64,000 nucleotides of DNA, taken from contig DATAUV010000089.1 in assembly GCA_036268075.1 (NCBI GenBank), positions 1-64,000 of the forward strand. The letters are read 5' to 3'. The first letter of the stretch is position 1. Every line of letters starts with the position of its first letter. Under the pieces are notes generated by a model. The model searched no databases. It saw nothing but the letters and a program-made list of their open reading frames with translations, and was not told the DNA's origin. The stretch comes from DATARH01 sp036268075. GTDB lineage: Bacteria > Pseudomonadota > Alphaproteobacteria > ATCC43930 > CGMCC-115725. The translations under genes were made by a program, and so were the position numbers. Positions 54,453-62,236 of the stretch are shown here, one piece after another.

Positions 54453-55621
54453 GCCTGATCGTCGAGACGCCGCCCGGCGAGATTGTCTGGGATGCCGGCG
54501 AGGCGGCCCCCGCACTCGTCGCACAGGTGCCCGGCCTCGCCGGCCACCTGGCGGCGCTGCGGCGCGCGGTGCCGGTGGCGCAGGAACTGCGTCCGTTCGA
54601 GGCCGAGGGCTGCGTGCGGCCGCACCGCCACCTGCGCGCCTTCTACCGCGCGATCCCGGAAGGGATTATCGCGGTCAAGGGCAGCGAGCCGCTCGCGCCT
54701 CACGTCGAGCCGCATTTCGCCGTGATGAGCCGGTTCCGCATCGACTACCCGGCGCGCGGCAAGTCGCTGTTCTCGGCGCTCGAGCATTTCCCGCTGATCG
54801 AGCAGAAAATCCCGCTCGCGGTCGCGCTCGACGAGGCGCGAGAGGACGCACGGGCGGCAGAGGCCGTGCAATCCGCCCATCTCGCCCGTTTCGGCGGCCT
54901 CGCCCGGGTGCCGCTGCCGCTCCTGGTCCTGCGCTGGCCCGACGCGGCGGTCGAGCGTCATGTGGCCGCGATGGCGCCGCTGCTGTCGGGCCGCGCGCGC
55001 CGGATCGTCGAGACCCAGGCCGCGGGCGGGTTCGGCGCGTTTGTCTACTACTACCCATCGGTACCGCTGCGGGTCGCGCATCTGCCGGCCATCCTCGGGC
55101 TCACCGGTGGGGAGCCCGAATGGCGCACCCGCCTCGCCGCCATCGCCGATCCGGCGGTCGCGATCGAGCGCTGGATTGATCTCGTCGCCCGGATGTTGGC
55201 GTTGGGCTTTCTCCCCGGCAGCATCGAGAGTATCGGCGTGGGCCATTGTCTTGAAATGAAGAACGCGGTGATCGACGGCGGCTTTGTCGATCTCGGCTCG
55301 GTGCAGCGGATGGAGGCGGTGACGACGCCCCAAGGCTTCGCCGAACCGATGCTGGCCGCGGTCGCCGATTTGGCAAAGACGATCCGGCACCTGCTGCGCG
55401 GCAACGCCGTCGATGTCGAGGCCGAGTACCGCAACCCGTCGCTGGCGATGCTGATGGTGCTGCACCGCCTGCTGCCCGCGCTCGGCGAGCGGGTGCGGGC
55501 GCACGGTTCCGGCGATCCGCGCGTCGCCGCCTTCTTTACCCCCACACCGGCGGCGGAGGGGCTGATCGACGGGCTGGCCGCGCTGCATTCCGACGAGATC
55601 GCCGCGGGAGGCCACGCATGA
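54449..55621 (+). CDS. Unknown protein with a kinase-like catalytic-loop signature
   Basis: A 390-residue protein (GTG start overlapping the NRPS stop) that I do not recognise as a named family. The segment HCLEMKNAVIDGGFVDLG (His266, Asn272, Asp281) has the spacing of the catalytic loop and metal-binding Asp of kinase-like or APH-type phosphotransferases (HxxxxxN then D-x-G), but the usual catalytic Asp after His is missing. Another conserved-looking region is RPHRHLRAFYRAIPEGI and IAVKGSEPLAPHV, where a Lys could bind nucleotide. No membrane segment or signal is visible. Its start and stop overlap neighbours, so it belongs to the operon. It might phosphorylate or otherwise modify the product, for self-protection or tailoring. 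Confidence 0.5.
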   Translation: MSLIVETPPGEIVWDAGEAAPALVAQVPGLAGHLAALRRAVPVAQELRPFEAEGCVRPHRHLRAFYRAIPEGIIAVKGSEPLAPHVEPHFAVMSRFRIDYPARGKSLFSALEHFPLIEQKIPLAVALDEAREDARAAEAVQSAHLARFGGLARVPLPLLVLRWPDAAVERHVAAMAPLLSGRARRIVETQAAGGFGAFVYYYPSVPLRVAHLPAILGLTGGEPEWRTRLAAIADPAVAIERWIDLVARMLALGFLPGSIESIGVGHCLEMKNAVIDGGFVDLGSVQRMEAVTTPQGFAEPMLAAVADLAKTIRHLLRGNAVDVEAEYRNPSLAMLMVLHRLLPALGERVRAHGSGDPRVAAFFTPTPAAEGLIDGLAALHSDEIAAGGHA

Positions 55622-56634
55622 GCGCGCCGCGCCACCTCGACGAACTTGTTCCCGGCCTCGTCAATGTCGTCCGCCCGGTCGACCTGGTCGAGCGGCCGAC
55701 GCCGGTGACCCCCGAGCCGGCGCTTGCCGAGCGCTGGGGCCTCGGCGAATTGTGGCTCAAGCGCGACGACCTGACCTCGTCGATCTATGGCGGCAGCAAG
55801 GTGCGCAACCTCGAATTCTTCTTCGGCGCGGCCAAGGGACAGGGCGCCACCGAGGTTGCGACGATGGGTCCGCTCGGCAGCCATCAGGTGCTGGCGATGG
55901 CGACGTTCGGCGCGCATCTCGGGATGCGCACCCGGGCGCTGCTGGTGCCGCAGAACCCGGTTCGCGAGGTCGCGGTCAACGAGCGGCTGCTGCCGGCGCT
56001 GGGGATGGAGGTGATCCGGTGCAAGAGCTTCGCGCAGGTGCCACTCGGTTATCTGCGCGTGCGGCTGACGCGGCGGGGCAGCACGTACTGGATACCGTCA
56101 GGCTCGAAGCACCCGCTCGGCGTGCTCGGCGTCGTCGAGGGCGTGCTCGAGCTGGCGCAGTCGATCCGCAACGGCGAATTGCCCTGCCCCGACGACGTGG
56201 TCGTGCCGACCGGCACCTGCGCGACCGCCGCCGGCATCTACCTCGGCCTCGCCCTGGCGGAGCTGCCGGTCCGGACCGTCGCGGTGCGGATGGTGCCGAT
56301 GATGATCACCGGGTCGGCGAAGCTGAAAAAGCTCGCGGCCCAGACGGTCGACCTGATGCGCAAGGGCGGCTATCGCGGCGAGCCCCGCTATGGCGACGTG
56401 CTGTGGGTCGACGATTACGCCCGCCCCGGCTACAGCAAAAGCAATCCCGGCGCCGAAGAGGCGATGGAGGATGTCGCCGAGCTCGGCGATTTCCGCACCG
56501 AGCTGACCTATACCGGCAAGAGCCTCGCCTATTTCGCCGCCGGCAACCTCGCCGGGCGGCGGGTCGTGTTCTGGAACACCTACAGCGCGGTCGACCCCGA
56601 TCCCGGCCTGGTCCCGGCGGAGCCTCGCGGATGA
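55618..56634 (+). CDS. PLP-dependent fold-II enzyme (D-cysteine desulfhydrase/ACC deaminase family)
   Basis: A 338-residue tryptophan-synthase-beta-type PLP enzyme. The Schiff-base lysine is Lys61 in YGGSKVRNLEF, preceded by LWLKRDDLTS. Phosphate-binding and pocket segments include GPLGSHQVLAMATFG and VVPTGTCATAAGIYLGLA. The overall pattern is that of the D-cysteine desulfhydrase/ACC deaminase branch, whose members eliminate or replace beta substituents. In this operon it could make or edit an amino-acid building block, and a cysteine-related step would fit the cysteine-like A domain, but that is inference. It is coupled by ATGA overlaps to both neighbours. Confidence 0.82.
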   Translation: MSAPRHLDELVPGLVNVVRPVDLVERPTPVTPEPALAERWGLGELWLKRDDLTSSIYGGSKVRNLEFFFGAAKGQGATEVATMGPLGSHQVLAMATFGAHLGMRTRALLVPQNPVREVAVNERLLPALGMEVIRCKSFAQVPLGYLRVRLTRRGSTYWIPSGSKHPLGVLGVVEGVLELAQSIRNGELPCPDDVVVPTGTCATAAGIYLGLALAELPVRTVAVRMVPMMITGSAKLKKLAAQTVDLMRKGGYRGEPRYGDVLWVDDYARPGYSKSNPGAEEAMEDVAELGDFRTELTYTGKSLAYFAAGNLAGRRVVFWNTYSAVDPDPGLVPAEPRG

Positions 56635-57539
56635 ACCCGCCGGCGCTGTCGGTCCTCGATATCGGCGTGATCGCGCCGGGTAGCGACGGCGCCAGTGTCC
56701 TCCAATCGAGTCTCGATCTCGCCGACGCCGCCGACCGGCTCGGCTTCGACGCCTTCTGGGTCGCCGAGCATCACGAGGCACATTTCGGCTGGGCGGTGCC
56801 GGCGGTGATGATGGCGGCGCTGGCCCAGCGCACGCGCCGCATCCGACTCGGCGCCGCGGCGGTGCTGTTGCCCCTCTACAGCCCGCTCGCCATCGCCGAG
56901 ACCTACCTGTTGCTGCACGCGCTGTCGCCGGGGCGGATCGATCTCGGCGTCGCCGGCGGCATCCCGATCGACCAGGCCGCGCTCGTGGCGCTGCTCGACG
57001 AGGCGCCGAACCCCGAGCCCGATAGCTTCGCCCGCAAACTCGCCGAGCTCTCGCGCTATCTCCGCCGCGATTTTCCCGAGGGGCATCGCTTTGCCGGCGG
57101 GGTGACGCCGCGCTTCGCCGATCCGCCGCCGCTCTGGGTCATGGGCACGAGCGGGAACAGCGCGCGGCTCGCGGCCGGCAATGGCGGCCATTTCGCCTAT
57201 TCGCTGTTTCACCGCGGCAGCCGCGGTGATGCCGGCGTCGCCCACCTCTTCCGCGACGAGGCGCTGATCGGCCCGCGGCGCTTCGCGATCGCCGCGAGCT
57301 GCATCTGCGGCGAAACCAGCGAGGCCGTCGCCGCGCAGCGCGGGCTCGTCGAGAACTGGCTCGCCGGAGACATGCGCGTCGTCATCGCCGGCCGGCCGGA
57401 AGAATGCCGCGAGCAGATCCTGGCGCTCACCGAACGCTACGGCGCCGACGAGGTCGTGTTGTTCCACCTTTGGCACCACGCCGACCGCCGCCTCGCCGCG
57501 CTCGACGCGCTCGCCGACGCTTTCCATCTCAACGGCTGA
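56631..57539 (+). CDS. LLM-class flavin-dependent oxidoreductase (luciferase-like)
   Basis: A 302-residue luciferase-like monooxygenase. Typical features are LADAADRLGFDAFWVAEHHE, the RTRRIRLGAAAVLLPLYSPL barrel strands, and LSPGRIDLGVAGG. Members use reduced FMN and oxygen to hydroxylate or cleave substrates, and several act on carrier-bound intermediates in NRPS/PKS clusters. The ATG at 56631 overlaps the previous stop. The likely role is N- or C-hydroxylation of the lipopeptide or an amino acid; the target is unknown. A partner flavin reductase is not in the cluster. Confidence 0.83.
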   Translation: MNPPALSVLDIGVIAPGSDGASVLQSSLDLADAADRLGFDAFWVAEHHEAHFGWAVPAVMMAALAQRTRRIRLGAAAVLLPLYSPLAIAETYLLLHALSPGRIDLGVAGGIPIDQAALVALLDEAPNPEPDSFARKLAELSRYLRRDFPEGHRFAGGVTPRFADPPPLWVMGTSGNSARLAAGNGGHFAYSLFHRGSRGDAGVAHLFRDEALIGPRRFAIAASCICGETSEAVAAQRGLVENWLAGDMRVVIAGRPEECREQILALTERYGADEVVLFHLWHHADRRLAALDALADAFHLNG

Positions 57540-57541
57540 CC

Positions 57542-59320
57542 ATGTCCGACGAAACCCTCGTCTCGCGCCTCCTCGCCCATGCCGACCACGACCCGGACCG
57601 GCCGCTTTTCATCTATCTCGCCGAGAGCGGCGCCGAGACCGGCACATTGACCCGCCGCGACCTCGCCGCGCGATCGGCGAACCTCGCCGCCGTCCTCGAA
57701 CAGCGCGTGCCCGCGTCGGACAACGCGCAGCGCCTGGCGCTTTTGCTGTTTCCGACCGGGCCGGAATTCATCGTCGCCTACTTCGCCTGCCTGATGGCGC
57801 GGATCATCGCGATCCCGGTGCCGATGCCGCTGCCGAACCGGCCGCTGCACGGGCTCGACGCGATCGTCGAATCGACCCGGCTCGGCACCGCGCTTTGCGC
57901 CGCCGCGAATGTCGAGACGCTCGGCCGCGCGCTGGCGGCGACGCCGCGCCTCGCGCAGATCGAGCTGCTGGCGATCGATGCGTTGGACGCTCCCGCCGCC
58001 GCCCCGCGCCTTCCGGCGACGGAGGATGTCGCCTTCCTGCAGTTCACCTCGGGCTCGACCGGCCGCCCCAAGGGCGTCGTCGTCAGCCACGCGAACCTGA
58101 TCGCGAACCAGCGCATGATCACCGAGGGCATGGCCCTGTCGGCCGACAGCACCTTTGTGAACTGGCTTCCGCATTTTCACGACATGGGGCTGATCGGCAC
58201 GCTGTTGCAGCCGGTGTATTCGGGCTCGGTCTGTTACGTCATGTCGCCGGCAACCTTCGCGAAGCGGCCGATCCGCTGGCTGTCGGCCATCTCGGGAAAG
58301 CCCCGCGCCGTCGGCGGCTCGCCGAATTTCGGCTACGATCTGTGCGTGTCCCGCATTCCCGAGGGTCAGGAGGCCGGCCTCGACCTCTCCGGCTGGGATG
58401 TCGCGTTCACCGGCGCCGAGCCGATCCACGCGCGCACCATCGACCGCTTTGTCGAACGGTTCGCGGCGGTCGGATTCCGCCGGGGCGCCGTCTATCCGTG
58501 CTACGGCATGTCCGAGGTGACGCTGTTCGCCGCCGGCGCGGCGCCGGGTCAAGGGCCGGTGATGCGCGACCTCGATCGCTCGGCGCTGGAGCACGGCACG
58601 GCCCGGCCGGCGGCGGAGGGCGTCTATCGCGCCGTGTCGAGCGGCCGGCTCTGGCCCGGGCAGACCATCGCGATCGCCGATCCGGACACAGGTGCGCGAC
58701 TTCCCGAGGGCCAAATCGGCGAGATCTGGACCGCCGGCGCCCACGTCGCCGGCGGCTATTGGGGCCAGCCCGAGGCGACGGCGGAGGCATTTGGCGCCCG
58801 CCTCGCCGGCGAGCCCGATTCGCCCGCTTTCCTGCGCACCGGCGATTTCGGCTTCCTCTCCGAGGGTGAGGTGTTCGTCACCGGCCGCCGCAAGGAGATG
58901 ATGATCGTGGCCGGGCGCAACCTGTACCCGCACGACCTCGAAGAGCCGGCGCAGCTCTGCCATCCCGATATCCGCGACACGGCGGTGTTCGCGGTCGATC
59001 CAGACCTCGCCGGCGAGCGCGTCGTGGCGGTGATTGAGGTCGAGGGCGAAAGCCGGCAATTGCTGCGCAACGCCGACCCCGCCGCGCCGCCGCCCGCCGG
59101 ATTGGCGGTGCTGGCCCGGGCGGTGCGCGGCGCGGTCGGCGCCGCCTTCGACATCGCCGTCGCGCAGGTCTGGCTTGTGCTGCCCGGACGCATTCCCAAG
59201 ACGACCAGCGGCAAGACCCAATACGGCGCGATCCGCCGCAGCTTCCTCGACCTCCCGGCCGCGGCGAGAAGCGGTGAGTTGATCTTGCAGACAGGGTCCG
59301 AATCGTCGCAAATGCGATGA
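57542..59320 (+). CDS. Fatty acyl-AMP ligase (FAAL)
   Basis: A 592-residue adenylate-forming enzyme of the FAAL type, which activates fatty acids as acyl-AMP and loads them on an ACP rather than CoA. Signature segments are FTSGSTGRPKG, NWLPHFHDMGLIGTL, GGSPNFGYDLC, PCYGMSEVTLF and the C-terminal lysine region IPKTTSGKTQ. The call is based on these FAAL-typical strings rather than on mapping the FAAL insertion. The stop overlaps the ACP start. In mycosubtilin synthetase the same two functions are fused to the KS protein; here they are separate genes. It probably supplies the starter acyl chain to the KS at 36175. Confidence 0.92.
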   Translation: MSDETLVSRLLAHADHDPDRPLFIYLAESGAETGTLTRRDLAARSANLAAVLEQRVPASDNAQRLALLLFPTGPEFIVAYFACLMARIIAIPVPMPLPNRPLHGLDAIVESTRLGTALCAAANVETLGRALAATPRLAQIELLAIDALDAPAAAPRLPATEDVAFLQFTSGSTGRPKGVVVSHANLIANQRMITEGMALSADSTFVNWLPHFHDMGLIGTLLQPVYSGSVCYVMSPATFAKRPIRWLSAISGKPRAVGGSPNFGYDLCVSRIPEGQEAGLDLSGWDVAFTGAEPIHARTIDRFVERFAAVGFRRGAVYPCYGMSEVTLFAAGAAPGQGPVMRDLDRSALEHGTARPAAEGVYRAVSSGRLWPGQTIAIADPDTGARLPEGQIGEIWTAGAHVAGGYWGQPEATAEAFGARLAGEPDSPAFLRTGDFGFLSEGEVFVTGRRKEMMIVAGRNLYPHDLEEPAQLCHPDIRDTAVFAVDPDLAGERVVAVIEVEGESRQLLRNADPAAPPPAGLAVLARAVRGAVGAAFDIAVAQVWLVLPGRIPKTTSGKTQYGAIRRSFLDLPAAARSGELILQTGSESSQMR

Positions 59321-59562
59321 GCATGGATCAACCAGCGCTCGAAGACTGGCTGGTGGCGAGGGTCGCGACGCTCGTCGGGCTGCCGGAGGCCGGGATCGAC
59401 ATCGACAGCCCGCTGCAAAGCTTTGGCGTGACGTCGCTGATGGCGGTGGAGCTCGCCGCCGATCTGGAGGATTTGCTCGGCATCACCGTCGACGCGACGA
59501 TCGCCTGGGAATACCCGACGATCGCAAAGCTGGCGGCCTGGCTCGCGACCCAGCAGGCCTGA
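59317..59562 (+). CDS. Free-standing acyl carrier protein
   Basis: An 81-residue carrier domain. The phosphopantetheine site is Ser40 in FGVTSLMAVELAADLE, with SPL before it and the WEYPTIAKLAAWL helix after. Its ATG overlaps the FAAL stop (ATGA), so the two are made together, and it is very likely the acceptor of FAAL-activated fatty acid before transfer to the KS domain. Length is normal for a discrete ACP. Confidence 0.92.
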   Translation: MSMDQPALEDWLVARVATLVGLPEAGIDIDSPLQSFGVTSLMAVELAADLEDLLGITVDATIAWEYPTIAKLAAWLATQQA

Positions 59563-59566
59563 CCCG

Positions 59567-60931
59567 ATGGCGCTCGGCGCGCGGCGCGCGATCCCGCTGG
59601 TCGCCTACGGCGCGCCGGCGATGTCGGTGATGATCCTGTCGCTGGCGCCGACGATCTATCTGCCCAATTTCTACGTGCAGGAGAAAGGCCTGCCCCTCGG
59701 CGCGGTCGGCCTCGCCTTTCTCGCCGCGCGGGCCTGGGACGCGGTGGTCGACCCGCTGCTCGGATCGCTGTCGGACCGGACCCACTCGCGCTTCGGCCGC
59801 CGGAAAATCTGGCTGGTCGTGACCTCGATCATCCTGCTCGGCCTCACGGTGCTGGTCTTCATGCCGTGGTTCCCGGTCGGCCTCCCGTTTCTCGTCGTCG
59901 GGATCATTGCCTGGTACACGGCGTTCTCGGCGTTCTGGATCCCGTATCTCGCCTGGGGGCCGGAGATCGCGAGCGGCTACCAGGAGCGCAACGTCATCAT
60001 CGGACTGCGCGAGGCCATCGCGCTTTTGGGTTTCTTCCTCGCCAGCGCCCTGATGCTGGTCGCGACCAAGGCGGCCCAGCCGAGCCTCGGCGCGACGCTG
60101 CAAGTCTTCACCTATACCCTCCTCGTGCTGATGCCGGTGACGGTGGCGGGCGCCGCGTTCTTCGCGCCGGAGCCGCCGCAGCCCGAGATGGCGCCTGCGA
60201 AGGGCGGGATCGAGGAGTGGCGCGGCGCGATTCGCGCCTTTCGCCGCAACGGGCCGTTCCTGCGCTTTATCGCCGCGTTCTTTCTGCTGCAGCTCGGGCT
60301 CGGCGTGTGGAACACCGTGCTCCCGCTCTTTATCGGCAAGGCGCTGCTGCTGCCGGGCAAGCTCAACCTGATGATCTTCGCCACGTTCGCGATCGCGGCG
60401 ATCGCGGTGCCCGGGGCGATCTGGCTCGCGGGACGCGCCGGCAAGCATATCGTGCTGTGCGGCGGCCAGTGCCTCTACATCGCGGCACTGGCGGTGCTGT
60501 TCTTTGTCCCGGCCGACAATTTCGCGCTGGTCCTGCCGCTGCTTTTGCCGATCGGGCTCGGCTTTTGCACGATGACGGTGCTGCCGAGCTCGATCGTCGC
60601 CGACACCGTCGATTACTACGAGTTCAAGCATGCCGAGTGGCGCTGCGGGCTGCACATGGCTGGGCTTATTTTCATCGGCAAGCTGGCTTTTGCGTGCAGC
60701 ACCGCGCTCGCCTTCGGCTTGCTCGCTCTCGCGGGGTTCAACGCCAACGGGCCGAATGATTCGGGACGGCTCATGTTCCTCCGAATCGTGGCGCTGGTCA
60801 TCCCGGGGCTGCTGATGGCCGCCGGGGCGGCGCTGCTGATCGGGTTTCCGATCACCCGGCGGCGCCAGGCCGCGATCCGCCGCCGCTTGGAGTCGCGCCG
60901 CCTCGATCCAGCTCATCCTGCGGTCGCATAA
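59567..60931 (+). CDS. GPH/MFS-type transporter
   Basis: A 454-residue membrane protein with about twelve hydrophobic segments, in the glycoside-pentoside-hexuronide (MFS_2) group. Diagnostic strings are ARAWDAVVDPLLGSLSDRT, SRFGRRKIWLV and IVADTVDYYEFKHAEWRCG. It is 4 bp after the ACP and thus the last gene of the operon. The family usually imports sugars by symport, so its role here could be export of the lipopeptide or uptake of a precursor; the sequence does not decide. No ABC exporter is seen in the cluster. Confidence 0.85.
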   Translation: MALGARRAIPLVAYGAPAMSVMILSLAPTIYLPNFYVQEKGLPLGAVGLAFLAARAWDAVVDPLLGSLSDRTHSRFGRRKIWLVVTSIILLGLTVLVFMPWFPVGLPFLVVGIIAWYTAFSAFWIPYLAWGPEIASGYQERNVIIGLREAIALLGFFLASALMLVATKAAQPSLGATLQVFTYTLLVLMPVTVAGAAFFAPEPPQPEMAPAKGGIEEWRGAIRAFRRNGPFLRFIAAFFLLQLGLGVWNTVLPLFIGKALLLPGKLNLMIFATFAIAAIAVPGAIWLAGRAGKHIVLCGGQCLYIAALAVLFFVPADNFALVLPLLLPIGLGFCTMTVLPSSIVADTVDYYEFKHAEWRCGLHMAGLIFIGKLAFACSTALAFGLLALAGFNANGPNDSGRLMFLRIVALVIPGLLMAAGAALLIGFPITRRRQAAIRRRLESRRLDPAHPAVA

Positions 60932-61078
60932 GACGAGCATTTTAGAAAAGAACTATGCGTGGCGCGGGTCGGCCAAAGTGGATAGATTTGGGCGACGTAG
61001 ATTAGGATCGGGTAGATCGCCGCGCACCGGTAATACTACCGCGGCAGCGTGACGGAAGAACATCAGGGGTCGGTGAAC

Positions 61079-62236
61079 ATGTCCAAGGCTGGCGCGCCGT
61101 TGTGGTCGCGGGCCGGCGGCGTCGCGTTATTCACGGCGCTGGCACTTGCTGGTTGCTCTAAAGCTCAAGAGAAGCAAGCGGTTGATACGATCCGCGCGGT
61201 CAAGGTCGAGGTCGTTCACACCGAACGCAGCGCCCAGACCCGCGAGTTCGTCGGCGAGGTTCGCCCGGTCCGCTTCTGGACGCTGGGGTTCCAGGTGTCC
61301 GGCCGCGTCGCCGACATATTGGTCAAGGCCGGCGATACCGTCACGAAGGGCGAGGTGCTCGCTCATATCGACCCCGCGTCGTACAAGCTCAAATTGGAAA
61401 GCGCCGAGGCCAATCTTCGCGCCTCGACGACCGATGTCGGCGTCAAGCGGCAGCGCCTCGACGCGCAGAACGACCTCAAGACCAAGGGCTTCGGCAATCT
61501 GCGCTCGCAACAGCAGGCCCAATCCGATCTCGGCGCCGCCCAGGCCGATGTGGCGGCCCGCCAGGTCACCCGCGACCTCGCCCAGCGCGACCTCGAAAAC
61601 ACCGTGCTCCTCGCCCCCGACGACGGCGTCGTGGCGCAGCGCTCGATCGAGCCGTTCACCGATGTCTCCTCCGGCCAGACCGTGCTTCGCGTGGATTCGA
61701 CCCACGCGCTGCAGGTCGCCGTGCGCGTGCCGGAAAGCCTTATTCACCAGACCCAACCGGGGCAAAAGGTCGCGATCAACGTCAACGACAAGCCCTATAC
61801 CGGCGCGGTGAGCGAGGTCGGCGCCCAGGTCGAGGCCGGCAATGCGTTCGAGGTCATCGCGCGCATCGATGGCGTCAACCCGCTGCTGCGCTCGGGCATG
61901 ACCGCGCGCGTCGTCTTCAACTACCCGCCCGTCGGCAAGAATCTCGACGCGTTGATCGTGCCGCTGCGCGCGATACTGCCGGGCGATTCGGCGATGCAGG
62001 GATACGTCTTCGTCTACGACCCGACCGAGCACATCGTCCGCAAGGTCTCGGTCAAGGCGACCGATCTCCAGAACAACCTCGTCGAGGTCAACGGCGCGAT
62101 CAAGGACGGCGACGCGATCGTCGTCGCCGGCGTCGCCTTTCTCTCGGACAAGCAGAAAGTGGTGGTCTTCAACCCCGGCGACCTGAAAACCGCGAGCGCA
62201 TCGGGAGCCGCTCTGCCGGCCCAGGCCAACCAGTGA
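61079..62236 (+). CDS. RND efflux periplasmic adaptor (lipoprotein)
   Basis: A 385-residue membrane-fusion protein linking an inner-membrane RND pump to an outer-membrane channel. ATG 61079 gives a lipoprotein signal with lipobox LALAGC. The adaptor hallmarks are the lipoyl halves (FQVSGRVADILVKAGDTVTKG and LLAPDDGVVAQRSIEPFTDV) around a coiled-coil hairpin (about residues 95-165), then the beta-barrel and membrane-proximal domains. A GTG start of the pump overlaps its stop. It is separated from the biosynthetic operon by 147 bp, so it may have its own promoter; it could export the product or be unrelated. Confidence 0.92.
   Translation: MSKAGAPLWSRAGGVALFTALALAGCSKAQEKQAVDTIRAVKVEVVHTERSAQTREFVGEVRPVRFWTLGFQVSGRVADILVKAGDTVTKGEVLAHIDPASYKLKLESAEANLRASTTDVGVKRQRLDAQNDLKTKGFGNLRSQQQAQSDLGAAQADVAARQVTRDLAQRDLENTVLLAPDDGVVAQRSIEPFTDVSSGQTVLRVDSTHALQVAVRVPESLIHQTQPGQKVAINVNDKPYTGAVSEVGAQVEAGNAFEVIARIDGVNPLLRSGMTARVVFNYPPVGKNLDALIVPLRAILPGDSAMQGYVFVYDPTEHIVRKVSVKATDLQNNLVEVNGAIKDGDAIVVAGVAFLSDKQKVVVFNPGDLKTASASGAALPAQANQ

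Noticed and set aside
51972..54524. 850-residue minus-strand open frame opposite the C-A-PCP-C NRPS
   Set aside because: GC shadow; composition is unlike a real protein and the plus frame is secure.
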